From SFFI01 sp964398655 (lineage in GTDB: Bacteria; Bacillota; Clostridia; Saccharofermentanales; DTU023): 43,831 nucleotides of DNA. Positions within the stretch are counted from its first letter, which is position 1, and the number at the start of each line of letters is the position of its first letter. Both the position numbers and the translations under genes were made by a program. Positions 15,842 through 25,283 of this stretch are shown here, piece by piece. Location: positions 1-43,831 of the forward strand of contig CAYNNG010000013.1 of NCBI GenBank assembly GCA_964398655.1, read 5' to 3'. Below the pieces are notes generated by a model. It had not been told where the DNA came from and did no database searches. It worked only from the letters and a program-made list of their open reading frames with translations.

Positions 15842-17719
15842 ATGAAAAATGTTGAACTCACACGCCAGCTTTTGCGACAGGTAGAAAAACCCGCACAATA
15901 TTTGGGAGGGGAGTGGAACATGGCCAAAAAAGGGGAGTTTGGTCCCGATGGGCAGCCCCTCATTCATTTTGCCTTCTGCTTTCCCGACATTTATGAAGTG
16001 GGTATGTCTAACCTGGCTCTGCGGATAATCTATGGGCTCTTGAATGCGCAAGAAGATATTTACTGCGAACGCGTATTCTGTCCCATGGATGATATGCGGG
16101 AATTCATGCGGCAGTCACAAATGCCCCCCTTTAGTGTGGAAACGCAAAGGCCTCTCTCTGCCTTTGATATTGTAGGTTTTACCCTGCAATATGAGCTTTC
16201 TTACTCTACTGTCCTCGATATGCTAGCGCTGGCGGGTATACCTTTATGGCAAAAAGACCGCACAGACCAAGACCCCTTGGTAGTCGCAGGAGGCCCTTGT
16301 GTCTTTAATTCTGAGCCGGTAGCGGACTTCTTTGATTTAATCATGATTGGTGAGGGGGAGGAAGTTCTTCTTGAGCTCATGGAGCTTTACCGGAGGGCAA
16401 AGTCTCAAGGCTGGCGCAGAAACCGTTTGCTGCGGGAAGCCAGTCAAATTCCCGGCATCTATGTTCCCTCGCTCTACCAAGCTGAATATGATGAGCAAGG
16501 AAATTTTCTGCAGCTTAAGCCTTTAGCTGACCAGGTACCGGCAAGAATTCAAAAACGTATTATTAAAGATTTGAATCAGGTTTATACCCCTCTTGATGTC
16601 TTGGTTCCTAACATAGAAATTGTCCATGACCGGATCTTCCTTGAACTCTACCGGGGCTGTGCCTCGGGCTGCCGCTTCTGCCAGGCCGGTATGATTTACC
16701 GCCCGGTGCGAGAAAGAAATCTAGAAACTTTATTGGCTCAGACGGATTATATGCTGGCTCATTCGGGCTATGAAGAAATAGGCCTCTTATCCCTCTCTAC
16801 AGGAGATTACAGTCACTTAGATGCTCTCTGCCAGGAAACCTTGAACCGGCATGCCGCTGACCACGTTAACCTCTCTTTGCCTTCCTTACGTTTGGACTCA
16901 GTTTCTATGGATCTTTTAGATCAAGTTTCTACCAACCGCAAATCTGGCCTCACTTTTGCGCCGGAAGCGGGTAGCCAAACCGCGCGAGACCGTATTAATA
17001 AGAACATTCTGGAAGCAGATCTCATGGAGACGGCGGAATATGCTTTTGACTTGGGTTGGGAAAGGCTCAAACTCTATTTTATGCTGGGTCTGCCCGGGGA
17101 GACCGATGAGGATGTAGAAGGTATAGCCGATCTTTGCTACAAGCTTTTAGACATCTGGTCGGAAGTTTGCCGAAGAAAAAAGAAGCGACGCCGCTTGCAT
17201 ATTACTGTATCCACAGCCATCTTTATTCCTAAACCCTGGACTCCCTTCCAATGGGAAGGACAAATTTCTTTGGCTGAAATGGATCATAAAGTTAAAATTT
17301 TACAGAATAAACTGCGCCATCCAGCCATTACCTATCAATGGCATGGCTATGAGTCATCGCGAATAGAGGCTGCTCTGGCCAAGGGTGACCGCCGTATGGC
17401 CCAGGTGCTTTATTTGGTTCATAAAGACGGCGCCTGGTTAGAAGGGGAGCGCCAGCACTTTTCCTATGAGCGCTGGCTTAAGGCTATGGCTCAGGTAGGT
17501 TTGGACTTAGATCAGCTGGTTTCGGCAGAAATCCCAGAACAAGCTGCCCTGCCCTGGGATTTTATTGATCCCGGAGTGGATAAGGCTTACCTACTGCATG
17601 AAAGGCAGAGGGCGTTTGCAGCGGAAACTACCAGCTCTTGCCGCAAGGCGTGCAATCTTTGTGGCGCGCAGCAGTTCGCTACGGGCATCTGCCGTGAAGT
17701 GAGGACTCATAATGGATAA
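15842..17719 (+). CDS. B12-binding-type radical SAM protein, TIGR03960 family
   Basis: A 625-residue protein of the conserved TIGR03960 family. The N-terminal half resembles the cobalamin-binding domain of methylthiotransferase-like enzymes. The radical SAM cluster motif CASGCRFC gives Cys273, Cys277 and Cys280. A Cys-rich tail (CRKACNLCG) ends the protein. The start at ATG 15842 is chosen because the family-conserved KPAQYLGGE lies just after it; an in-frame ATG at 15920 has a GGGAGGGGAG upstream but would delete that motif. The gene overlaps the TIGR03936/DUF2344 gene by eight bases, the usual pairing. The reaction is not established for the family; a role in RNA or ribosome modification is often guessed because of its usual neighbours rng and rplU, which are absent here. 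Confidence 0.93.
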   Translation: MKNVELTRQLLRQVEKPAQYLGGEWNMAKKGEFGPDGQPLIHFAFCFPDIYEVGMSNLALRIIYGLLNAQEDIYCERVFCPMDDMREFMRQSQMPPFSVETQRPLSAFDIVGFTLQYELSYSTVLDMLALAGIPLWQKDRTDQDPLVVAGGPCVFNSEPVADFFDLIMIGEGEEVLLELMELYRRAKSQGWRRNRLLREASQIPGIYVPSLYQAEYDEQGNFLQLKPLADQVPARIQKRIIKDLNQVYTPLDVLVPNIEIVHDRIFLELYRGCASGCRFCQAGMIYRPVRERNLETLLAQTDYMLAHSGYEEIGLLSLSTGDYSHLDALCQETLNRHAADHVNLSLPSLRLDSVSMDLLDQVSTNRKSGLTFAPEAGSQTARDRINKNILEADLMETAEYAFDLGWERLKLYFMLGLPGETDEDVEGIADLCYKLLDIWSEVCRRKKKRRRLHITVSTAIFIPKPWTPFQWEGQISLAEMDHKVKILQNKLRHPAITYQWHGYESSRIEAALAKGDRRMAQVLYLVHKDGAWLEGERQHFSYERWLKAMAQVGLDLDQLVSAEIPEQAALPWDFIDPGVDKAYLLHERQRAFAAETTSSCRKACNLCGAQQFATGICREVRTHNG

Positions 17720-18404
17720 ATATACTTATCTTTTGAGCTTTGCCCGCGAGGGAACTCTCTCCTGGCTGGGTCACCTTGACCTTATGGTTGTATTTGAAAG
17801 ATCTCTGCGCCGAGCAGGCTTGCCTCTGGTTTGGAGCCAGGGTTATAATCCTCGGCCGTCCCTGGTTTTCGCCCTCCCCTTGGGGGTAGGGGTAGAATGC
17901 CGGCGTGATTTCCTAGAGATAGAGACTACAGAAAAGCTTTTGCCCCAGGACATTGTACTCGACCTAAACCGGAATCTCCCGCAGGGCTTGACCATTGTCG
18001 ATGCTAGGATCAGTCCGGACCACAAAAAATCCCTCATGGCACTGGTTCAGGCCGCAGCCTATCGGGTAGAAGGCCCAGGCTTGGGGAAAAGTTTTGCCCA
18101 ACTTGCCGCTAGACCCGAAAATGTGGAAGTCATTAGGGAACACAAGGGTAAGAGTCGAAGCATTTTATTATTTTCCTATATATCTCATTGGGAGATATTA
18201 GATGATCATAGCTTTATATATTGCTGCAAGGCTGGCTCCTCAGAGAACCTCAGGCCTGACTTAGTGCTAAAAGCTTTGGCAGAGTTTAAGCCAGACCTCG
18301 CTCCTGCCTGCTGGGGAGCGAGGATTATTCGTGAAGCTCTGTTCTTGAAAGGCTTCCCTCATGACCTTGCTGGCCCTATGCTCGACCTATATAATAATTT
18401 TTAG
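17712..18404 (+). CDS. TIGR03936-family protein (DUF2344)
   Basis: A 230-residue protein with the family's N-terminal signature: FAREGTLSWLGHLDLM, then QGYNPRPSLVFALPLGVGVE. It always travels with TIGR03960 radical SAM proteins, either as a neighbour or fused to them. Here the ATG lies inside the last codons of the radical SAM gene (eight-base overlap), implying coupled translation and a shared complex or pathway. No catalytic residues are known to me. In many Firmicutes rng and rplU-rpmA follow; here a sialate-esterase-like gene follows instead. Confidence 0.92.
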   Translation: MDKYTYLLSFAREGTLSWLGHLDLMVVFERSLRRAGLPLVWSQGYNPRPSLVFALPLGVGVECRRDFLEIETTEKLLPQDIVLDLNRNLPQGLTIVDARISPDHKKSLMALVQAAAYRVEGPGLGKSFAQLAARPENVEVIREHKGKSRSILLFSYISHWEILDDHSFIYCCKAGSSENLRPDLVLKALAEFKPDLAPACWGARIIREALFLKGFPHDLAGPMLDLYNNF

Positions 18405-18431
18405 TTCGCGGGGAAAGGATTAAGGTTCAGG

Positions 18432-20567
18432 ATGTCACAAATTAATCTTAGCCTGCCTGCCTGGTTTGGTGACCATATGGTCTTACAGCAGCAGGTAAGA
18501 ACCCGCATTTACGGGAATACGGCTCCCTCCGCTCAAGTCACGATTAGTCTGGAGCGCTTCCCCTCGGGTCGGCTGTTATCTTCACTTGAAGCTGAGTACG
18601 GCTTAATTTTTCAAGAGAAAGATTATGCAGAAGAAGACGGCTTCTTTGAGTTTAAACTGCCCATGATTGAGGGTTCCTACGATAAATTTCGCCTTACGGT
18701 AGAGGCCGCAGGCGAGAGCCTGGTGTTTGACGATATTCTCTTTGGGGAGGTGTGGCTGGCTGCGGGTTCTTCTAACATGTCTATGGCCGTGGAGCACACG
18801 GACGTTGCTCCTCTAATTAAGGGCCTGACCAATGATTCAGGCCTGCGGTTTTTCACACAAAACGAGGATGGCTTGCGTATCGGTAGCAAAGAGTACTCCT
18901 ACGATCCCGTGGGCCGAATTTATGGCGGCCGTTGGTATCAGGCTGGCGAGCATGCTGCTGTATTAAAGCTTAGCGCTGCTGCTGTAGCGTTTGCGATTGA
19001 CCTGCAAAAAGCCTTAAACCTTCCTTTGGCTGTTTTTTCCTTGCCATGCCCAGCTTCCTATATTCATTCCTGGCTGCCGCGGGCCGTAATTGAATCAGAT
19101 GCCATCATTAAGAATCATGTGCGGGAAATCCGCCACTATCGGGACAAGTCTAACTGGAATGAATTACCGCCGGAAGAAAAGGCAGCAGATCGCTACCTCA
19201 AGAGTCAAAGCTATGGCAACAAGGATAAGGCAGCGCAGAATCTGCCCTTCTCCTTGCATAATCAGCCCGGAGCCTTGTTTAATCATAAGCTGGCACCTTA
19301 CACCAGCCTCAGCCTCCGGGGGATTATTTGGTATCAAGGGGAAGAAGACCTGCAATATCCCGATTACTATATGCGAGCTCTGCCAGCCCTCTGCCAGGTC
19401 TTTAAGGAGATGTTTCAGAGTCCTCTTTCCGGCCTGAGCTTTATCTATTCGCAGATCACTCCTCGCCTGGCTTCGGACTTAGATCCTGCCCGCTTGGCCT
19501 ATTTTAACGAAGCCTTGGCGGCTATCAGGCGCAGGCTGCCCCTCAAGGCTGGCATGATCACCAATTACGATCTTCCCCTGAGCTTTCGCCAGGGATCTGG
19601 CTATTACGACAGTCCCAATACCCCTCGGGCGAAATTTGAAATTGGCCGCAGGATGTCTAGAGTAGCCCAGGGCCTAGCTTATCATTTTGATTTGCCAGAT
19701 TCTGCCCCTGAATGTATAGGGGCGGAAAGCGTGGGCAACAAGCTGCTCTTAACTTTTGACAATGCGGGCAAGGGTATCCGGCTGCGCAATGGTGAAACAC
19801 AGCTAAAGGGCTTCAGTATATGTGGCGAAGATGGCCAATATGTTTTGGCTGAGGCTAAAGAACTTTACCAGTTGCGGGTGATCGTTTGGCATGATGAGGT
19901 GAAAAATCCTCGCTCCTGCTCCTACGCTTTCTGGAACTTTAATTCAGGGGCAAACCTTTGCGGATCTACAGGCATGCCGCTGGTACCTTTCCGCTTAGAC
20001 CGCGAGAACCGTCCGTCAGAGAAGCTGCGGCCCTGGTCCTATTGTGACAGCCTGGAAGACTTCAAATTTCCGATTACTGACCCTAGGAGCCCCCGTATGG
20101 GAGGGAAGGCTACACCGGGTATTTATCCCCTGTGGAAACTCTACTCCGGCCGGGCCAGTTTCCAGCTGGAGGCTAACAACAAACGCAGGGGCAATGCCTC
20201 AATTCTAATTAAATATAGCAAGGCGGACGAGAAGCCTTTAAGTTTTGGGCCTGTACTTGATTACGCCTCTGACTACCCCCCCTTAGATCTGCACATGTGG
20301 TCTGAACTGCATCTGCAAATTTTTAACACGGAACACAGAATTAAGACCCTGCGCTTACTCTTGGAAGATGTGAACGATCGTGAGACTGTGTCGGAGCCTC
20401 TGGAAATAAAGAATGTCTTATCCTGGCAGACCTTGGTATTTAAGCTTAAGGATGCCCCGGTGGACCTCATGCGCCTGCGCAAACTAGAGTTCCTCCTGCT
20501 GGATAAGGAAGCCGAAGGCTCAATTTACTTAGATCAAATAGAATTCAAAGGACTGGAACTAACCTAG
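18432..20567 (+). CDS. sialate O-acetylesterase-like SGNH protein, catalytic His apparently lost, C-terminal extension
   Basis: A 711-residue protein. The N-terminus (WFGDHMVLQQQ, GEVWLAAGSSNMSM) and the WYQGEED block (Trp300) match sialate O-acetylesterase-type SGNH hydrolases. The nucleophile position is kept (Ser114 in GSSNM, where the family has GQSNM). The family's DIHPxNK block, which supplies the catalytic Asp and His, reads PNTPRAK at 395-401, so Asp is Pro395 and His is Thr397, while the following EIGRRM aligns well. Residues 550-711 look like a beta-rich, carbohydrate-binding-like module. No signal peptide is present, so the protein is probably cytosolic. It sits between the DUF2344 gene and valS (11-base gap), perhaps in one transcript. 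I infer a sugar-binding or altered-activity protein rather than an ordinary esterase. Confidence 0.75.
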   Translation: MSQINLSLPAWFGDHMVLQQQVRTRIYGNTAPSAQVTISLERFPSGRLLSSLEAEYGLIFQEKDYAEEDGFFEFKLPMIEGSYDKFRLTVEAAGESLVFDDILFGEVWLAAGSSNMSMAVEHTDVAPLIKGLTNDSGLRFFTQNEDGLRIGSKEYSYDPVGRIYGGRWYQAGEHAAVLKLSAAAVAFAIDLQKALNLPLAVFSLPCPASYIHSWLPRAVIESDAIIKNHVREIRHYRDKSNWNELPPEEKAADRYLKSQSYGNKDKAAQNLPFSLHNQPGALFNHKLAPYTSLSLRGIIWYQGEEDLQYPDYYMRALPALCQVFKEMFQSPLSGLSFIYSQITPRLASDLDPARLAYFNEALAAIRRRLPLKAGMITNYDLPLSFRQGSGYYDSPNTPRAKFEIGRRMSRVAQGLAYHFDLPDSAPECIGAESVGNKLLLTFDNAGKGIRLRNGETQLKGFSICGEDGQYVLAEAKELYQLRVIVWHDEVKNPRSCSYAFWNFNSGANLCGSTGMPLVPFRLDRENRPSEKLRPWSYCDSLEDFKFPITDPRSPRMGGKATPGIYPLWKLYSGRASFQLEANNKRRGNASILIKYSKADEKPLSFGPVLDYASDYPPLDLHMWSELHLQIFNTEHRIKTLRLLLEDVNDRETVSEPLEIKNVLSWQTLVFKLKDAPVDLMRLRKLEFLLLDKEAEGSIYLDQIEFKGLELT

Positions 20568-20578
20568 GAGGAGATAAT

Positions 20579-23230
20579 ATGGCGAGAATTGACCGCGTAC
20601 CTACCCACTTTGTGCCCCAAGAAAGAGAAAGACTCATTTACCAGGCTTGGCTGGATCAGGGGGCCTTTGGCGCCGATGCCCATTCTGACAAGGAGCCCTT
20701 CTGCATCGTTATGCCGCCCCCCAATATCACGGGGAATTTGCATATTGGTCATGCCTTAGATTTGGGACTACAGGATATGCTGATCCGGCAAAAGCGGATG
20801 CAGGGCTATGAAACCCTTTATCTGCCTGGAACAGACCATGCTTCTATCGCTACGGAAGTGAAGATAGTTGAAGCTATGCGAAAAGAAGGCCTAGCTAAAG
20901 AAGATATAGGTCGAGAAGCTTTCCTGGAACGGGCTTGGGCCTGGAAAGAAAAATATGGCAACCATATCGTGGAACAGTCCAAGAGCCTAGGCCTGTCCTG
21001 TGACTGGTCGCGGCAGCGTTTTACTATGGACGCGGGACTTTCCAAAGCTGTTACCAAGGTCTTTGTTGACATGTATCGGGAAGGCCTGATCTATCGCGGT
21101 GAACGTTTGATTAACTGGTGTCCGGATTGCTTAACCTCAATTTCTGACGCTGAGGTTGAACACGAAGAAGAGCACGGCTCTTTCTGGCATATCAGCTATC
21201 CCCTAAGCGATGGCTCCGGTTCTTTAGAAATTGCCACCACGCGGCCCGAGACCCTGCTGGGCGACACAGCGCTGGCGGTTCACCCGGAGGACGAACGCTA
21301 TAAGGCTTATGTAGGCAAAACGGTCATCCTACCTTTGGTTAACCGGGAAATTCCTATCGTGGCTGATAGCTATGTGGAAAAAGACTTTGGTACAGGTGTG
21401 GTTAAGATTACTCCTGCCCATGATCCGAACGACTTTGAAGTAGGTAAACGCCACAACCTGCCTGTTATCAATATCATGGAGGAAGATGGCCGGATCAACG
21501 CGGAAGGTGGCAAGTATGCCGGTCTCACTAGGGAAGAAGCACGTAAAGTAATTGTGCAAGATTTGCAGACTGGTGGTTTCTTAGTTAAGACGGAGGACAT
21601 GGTTCACCAGGTGGGCCATTGCTATCGCTGCCACACCATCATTGAACCCCGTTTGTCTAAGCAATGGTTTGTCGCCATGGAAAAACTTGCTCAACCCGCG
21701 ATTGAAGCCGTAAAACATGGGGACATCCAGTTCGTGCCCGAACGCTTTACCAAGGTCTATTACAACTGGATGGAGAACGTGCGGGACTGGAATATTTCCC
21801 GCCAGCTCTGGTGGGGGCACCGAATCCCTGCCTGGTATTGTCAGGAGTGCGGAGAAATTACAGTTTGTGACCATACGCCTGAACGCTGTGAACACTGTGG
21901 CTCTACGCAGCTAGAGCAAGATCCTGATACCCTGGACACCTGGTTTTCTTCTGCCCTTTGGCCCTTCTCCACCTTGGGCTGGCCTGATGATACGCCGGAT
22001 CTCCAGAAATTCTTCCCTACGAATGTCTTGGTCACAGGCTATGACATCATTTTCTTCTGGGTGGCCAGAATGATTTTTTCCTCCCTGCACCAGACTGGTG
22101 AAATACCTTTTAAGTATGTATCTTTCCATGGCTTGGTACGTGATGACCAGGGACGTAAAATGTCTAAATCTCTGGGTAACGGAATTGATCCCCTGGAGAT
22201 GATTGCCCAATATGGAGCTGACGCTTTGAGGTTTACCCTGGTAAATGGGGCCTCTCCTGGCAATGACCAGCGTTTCTCTACGGAAAAGATTGAGTCTGCC
22301 CGTAATTTTATTAATAAGGTTTGGAATGCTTTCCGCTTTACGGTCATGAATTTTGACGATGAGATGGACTTCTCCAGTGTCAAACTAGAGAATTTAGAGC
22401 GGGAAGACCGTTGGATCTTGCACCAGGCTCAGGCGCTCTTAAAGAACGTCAATATGAACTTTGAAAAGTTTGAGCTAGGAAATGCGGTGGGCAATATCTA
22501 TTCCTTCTTGTGGGATGACTTCTGTGACTGGTATATAGAGATGGTAAAACCGCGCCTGCGTCAGGAAGGCCAAAGCCGCTTGGCAGCCCAGTATGTTCTG
22601 AACTATGTGCTAGTCTTAGCGGTTAAACTGCTCCATCCCTTCATGCCTTATTTTACGGAAGATATTTATCAGCATCTGATTCATGAAGAAGGCCAGCTCA
22701 TTCGTGCCAGCTGGCCTCAGGTGGAGGAGAGCTTAGATTTCCCGGACGATGCGGAGGAAATCTCAATCCTGCGTGAGGCTGTAAGAGGTATCCGTAACAT
22801 TCGTGCGGACAAGCAGGTGAGCCCCAAAAAGTCGCTAAACATCATGGTCGTGGCTGAAAGCCCGCAGGTTCGCCAGATTTTTGAAGATAACCCGGCCATC
22901 CTAGCCCATTTGGCCAATGTGGGACAGGTTACGACCTTTGAAGATGATAGTCAGTTACCTCTAAATGCGGTCTCTGCGCCTTTTGGCCCGGGTACGGTTT
23001 ATCTGGCCTTGGAAGATCTGGTAGACCTCAAGGAGGAGGCAGCCAAGCTGGAGGCAGAAATCCAACGCCTGGAGGGAGAAATTAGCCGAGGCAAAAAGAT
23101 GCTGGCTAATGAGAACTTTACTTCCAAGGCTCCCGCTCCTGTCGTAGAAAAAGAAAAAGCTAAGCTGCAAGGTTACGAAGATGCCCTTGCGGCCAGCAAG
23201 CAAAGATTGGAGCAAATTAAACAGAGCTAG
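20579..23230 (+). CDS. valS: valyl-tRNA synthetase
   Basis: An 883-residue class Ia synthetase of normal length that charges tRNA-Val. It has the HIGH motif (His55-His58 in NLHIGH), the editing CP1 domain, a Cys pair region (CEHCG) before DTLDTWFSSAL, KMSKS at 527-531, the anticodon-binding domain, and the valine-specific C-terminal coiled coil (about residues 815-880). AGGAGGAG immediately upstream is a strong ribosome site. There are only 11 bases between the previous stop and this start, so no T-box leader fits here; regulation must lie upstream or be absent. Confidence 0.98.
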   Translation: MARIDRVPTHFVPQERERLIYQAWLDQGAFGADAHSDKEPFCIVMPPPNITGNLHIGHALDLGLQDMLIRQKRMQGYETLYLPGTDHASIATEVKIVEAMRKEGLAKEDIGREAFLERAWAWKEKYGNHIVEQSKSLGLSCDWSRQRFTMDAGLSKAVTKVFVDMYREGLIYRGERLINWCPDCLTSISDAEVEHEEEHGSFWHISYPLSDGSGSLEIATTRPETLLGDTALAVHPEDERYKAYVGKTVILPLVNREIPIVADSYVEKDFGTGVVKITPAHDPNDFEVGKRHNLPVINIMEEDGRINAEGGKYAGLTREEARKVIVQDLQTGGFLVKTEDMVHQVGHCYRCHTIIEPRLSKQWFVAMEKLAQPAIEAVKHGDIQFVPERFTKVYYNWMENVRDWNISRQLWWGHRIPAWYCQECGEITVCDHTPERCEHCGSTQLEQDPDTLDTWFSSALWPFSTLGWPDDTPDLQKFFPTNVLVTGYDIIFFWVARMIFSSLHQTGEIPFKYVSFHGLVRDDQGRKMSKSLGNGIDPLEMIAQYGADALRFTLVNGASPGNDQRFSTEKIESARNFINKVWNAFRFTVMNFDDEMDFSSVKLENLEREDRWILHQAQALLKNVNMNFEKFELGNAVGNIYSFLWDDFCDWYIEMVKPRLRQEGQSRLAAQYVLNYVLVLAVKLLHPFMPYFTEDIYQHLIHEEGQLIRASWPQVEESLDFPDDAEEISILREAVRGIRNIRADKQVSPKKSLNIMVVAESPQVRQIFEDNPAILAHLANVGQVTTFEDDSQLPLNAVSAPFGPGTVYLALEDLVDLKEEAAKLEAEIQRLEGEISRGKKMLANENFTSKAPAPVVEKEKAKLQGYEDALAASKQRLEQIKQS

Positions 23231-23261
23231 GCTCGATCAGGCTTAGGGAAGTGAGGTACTT

Positions 23262-25283
23262 GTGTCAGATCTCAAACAAGACCAGCAGGAGCTGCTAGAA
23301 CTCCGTGCTTACTTAGAGAAACTCAATCATGCCTACTACGATCTGGATGCCCCCTTGGTGAGTGACCAAGAGTATGACCAGGCCATGCGTAGACTGAAGA
23401 CTTTAGAGGCGCAGTATCCTGACTTGCAAGATCCTCGCTCCCCCAGCCAAATTGTAGGCGGCCAAGTTTCCTCGGACCTGCCTCCGGTTCCTATTCAGTA
23501 TCCCATGTTGTCTTTGCAGGACGTTTTTTCCAGTGAAGAAGTATTGAGCTTTGTGGATAATTTACGGCAAAATTGGGGGCCTCTAGATTTTACGGTCGAG
23601 GAAAAAATTGATGGCCTTTCTTTAGCCATCCGCTATGAGCATGGCCAGCTGGTCCTAGCCCATACCAGGGGAGACGGCCATCATTTCGGAGAAAATGTTA
23701 CGGAGCAGGCTAAACGGCTCAAAGGCTTGCCCTTAAGTATTGATCCCTCCATACCTTTGCTCCAGGTCAGGGCAGAAGTTTATATGCCCTACGACGAGTT
23801 TAGCCGGCTGAACCAAGAACAGGAGGCTAAGGGCGAAAAAACCTTCGCTAATCCTCGTAATTCGGCAGCTGGCACTTTGCGCCAGCTTAATCCTGATCTG
23901 GTTGCGGCCAGAGGATTGACCTATTTTGTCTTTGATATTTTGGCTCTGGAGGGGCGCGAATTCGAGTCCGACCTGCAAAGTTTAGCCTGGCTAGACAGTT
24001 TGGGCTTTGCGGTAATCCCCGATATTAATAAATGCCAGACTAATGAGGAAATTCTCACCGCGATTCAACACATAGGAGAACAGAGGGAGACTCTAGCTTA
24101 CGGAATTGATGGCGCAGTCATTAAGCTGGATAATTTGTCCTTGAGGCAAGAATTGGGGGCTACCGCTAAGGTACCGCGCTGGGCGGTAGCCTACAAGTAT
24201 CCCGCGGAGATCAAAGAGACGGTTCTAGAAAATATTGGCTTGCAGGTAGGCAGGACAGGTAAGGTAACTCCGGTGGCCTTCTTAAAACCTGTGCAAATCG
24301 CAGGCTCGACCGTAAGCCGGGCCAGTCTTCATAATCCCTCTATTGTTAAAGCCCTGGACCTGCGCCCCGGTGATACCGTCCGCCTTTCTAAATCCGGAGA
24401 TGTAATCCCTCATATTATCTCTGTTAATTATGCTTTAAGGCCTCAGCCAGAGCCGGCGATTTGGGAAGAACCTAGTCATTGTCCTGTATGTGGCAGCCCT
24501 TTATTCCGGGAAACGACAGGGGTAGACCTCTATTGTGAATCTCCCCAGTGCCCAGCCCAGGCTCTGGGGCACTTAATCTATTTTGCTTCTAAACCTGCCA
24601 TGGACATCCGAGGCCTGGGAGAGGTCACAGTCGCTTCGCTTTATGAACGCGGCCTTTTGCGCACGCTACCAGATATTTATCGGTTAGGAGACCAGAAAGA
24701 ATATTTGATCGCTGATGGTTTAATCGGCAGGGAAAAGCGGGTCGGGCAGCTGCTGGAAGCAATTGAAAAGTCAAAGTCTAACGAAGTCTGGCGGCTTCTT
24801 ACAGGCCTGGGAATTCGACATGTTGGACCACAAGCGGCCCGACAACTCTGCCAGACTTATCCCAGTCTCGATGCGCTAAGCCAAGCTTCACGGGAAGAGT
24901 TACAAGAAGTGCCGGACATTGGCCCGGAAACCGCGCAGAGTCTAGTAAACTTTTTTAACCAAGCTGAAAGTAAAGATTTGTTAGCTCAGCTCAAGGACTT
25001 AGGGCTGAACTTTACAAGCAGCAGCCAGGCTGAATCTGCCAGCCCAGGCCCACTTTCTGGTAAGAGTGTAGTCTTAACAGGCAGCTTGAAGAATTTTTCT
25101 AGATCAGAGGCTACGGCGCTCTTGGAAGCAGCGGGTGCTGCGGTTAAGTCCTCGGTTTCGGCTAAAACAGACTTTGTGATTGTGGGAGAAAACGCAGGCT
25201 CGAAATTGACCAAGGCGCAAAACTGGGGGATAAAGATGATAGCTGCGGAAGATTTTGCCAAATTCATCAAGGGTGAACTATGA
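23262..25283 (+). CDS. ligA: NAD-dependent DNA ligase
   Basis: A 673-residue ligase that seals nicks in replication and repair using NAD. Domains in order: Ia, adenylation domain with nucleophile Lys115 in KIDG, OB fold, four-Cys zinc finger (Cys407, Cys410 and the CESPQC pair), helix-hairpin-helix repeats, and a C-terminal BRCT domain (around 595-670). It starts with GTG, 31 bases after valS, with GTGAGG upstream. Its TGA stop overlaps the ATG of the next small gene, so they are coupled. pcrA, the frequent partner of ligA, is not adjacent. Confidence 0.97.
   Translation: MSDLKQDQQELLELRAYLEKLNHAYYDLDAPLVSDQEYDQAMRRLKTLEAQYPDLQDPRSPSQIVGGQVSSDLPPVPIQYPMLSLQDVFSSEEVLSFVDNLRQNWGPLDFTVEEKIDGLSLAIRYEHGQLVLAHTRGDGHHFGENVTEQAKRLKGLPLSIDPSIPLLQVRAEVYMPYDEFSRLNQEQEAKGEKTFANPRNSAAGTLRQLNPDLVAARGLTYFVFDILALEGREFESDLQSLAWLDSLGFAVIPDINKCQTNEEILTAIQHIGEQRETLAYGIDGAVIKLDNLSLRQELGATAKVPRWAVAYKYPAEIKETVLENIGLQVGRTGKVTPVAFLKPVQIAGSTVSRASLHNPSIVKALDLRPGDTVRLSKSGDVIPHIISVNYALRPQPEPAIWEEPSHCPVCGSPLFRETTGVDLYCESPQCPAQALGHLIYFASKPAMDIRGLGEVTVASLYERGLLRTLPDIYRLGDQKEYLIADGLIGREKRVGQLLEAIEKSKSNEVWRLLTGLGIRHVGPQAARQLCQTYPSLDALSQASREELQEVPDIGPETAQSLVNFFNQAESKDLLAQLKDLGLNFTSSSQAESASPGPLSGKSVVLTGSLKNFSRSEATALLEAAGAAVKSSVSAKTDFVIVGENAGSKLTKAQNWGIKMIAAEDFAKFIKGEL

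Noticed and set aside
20568..20578. T-box leader for valS
   Set aside because: Only 11 bases separate valS from the upstream gene, and they are filled by the ribosome site.
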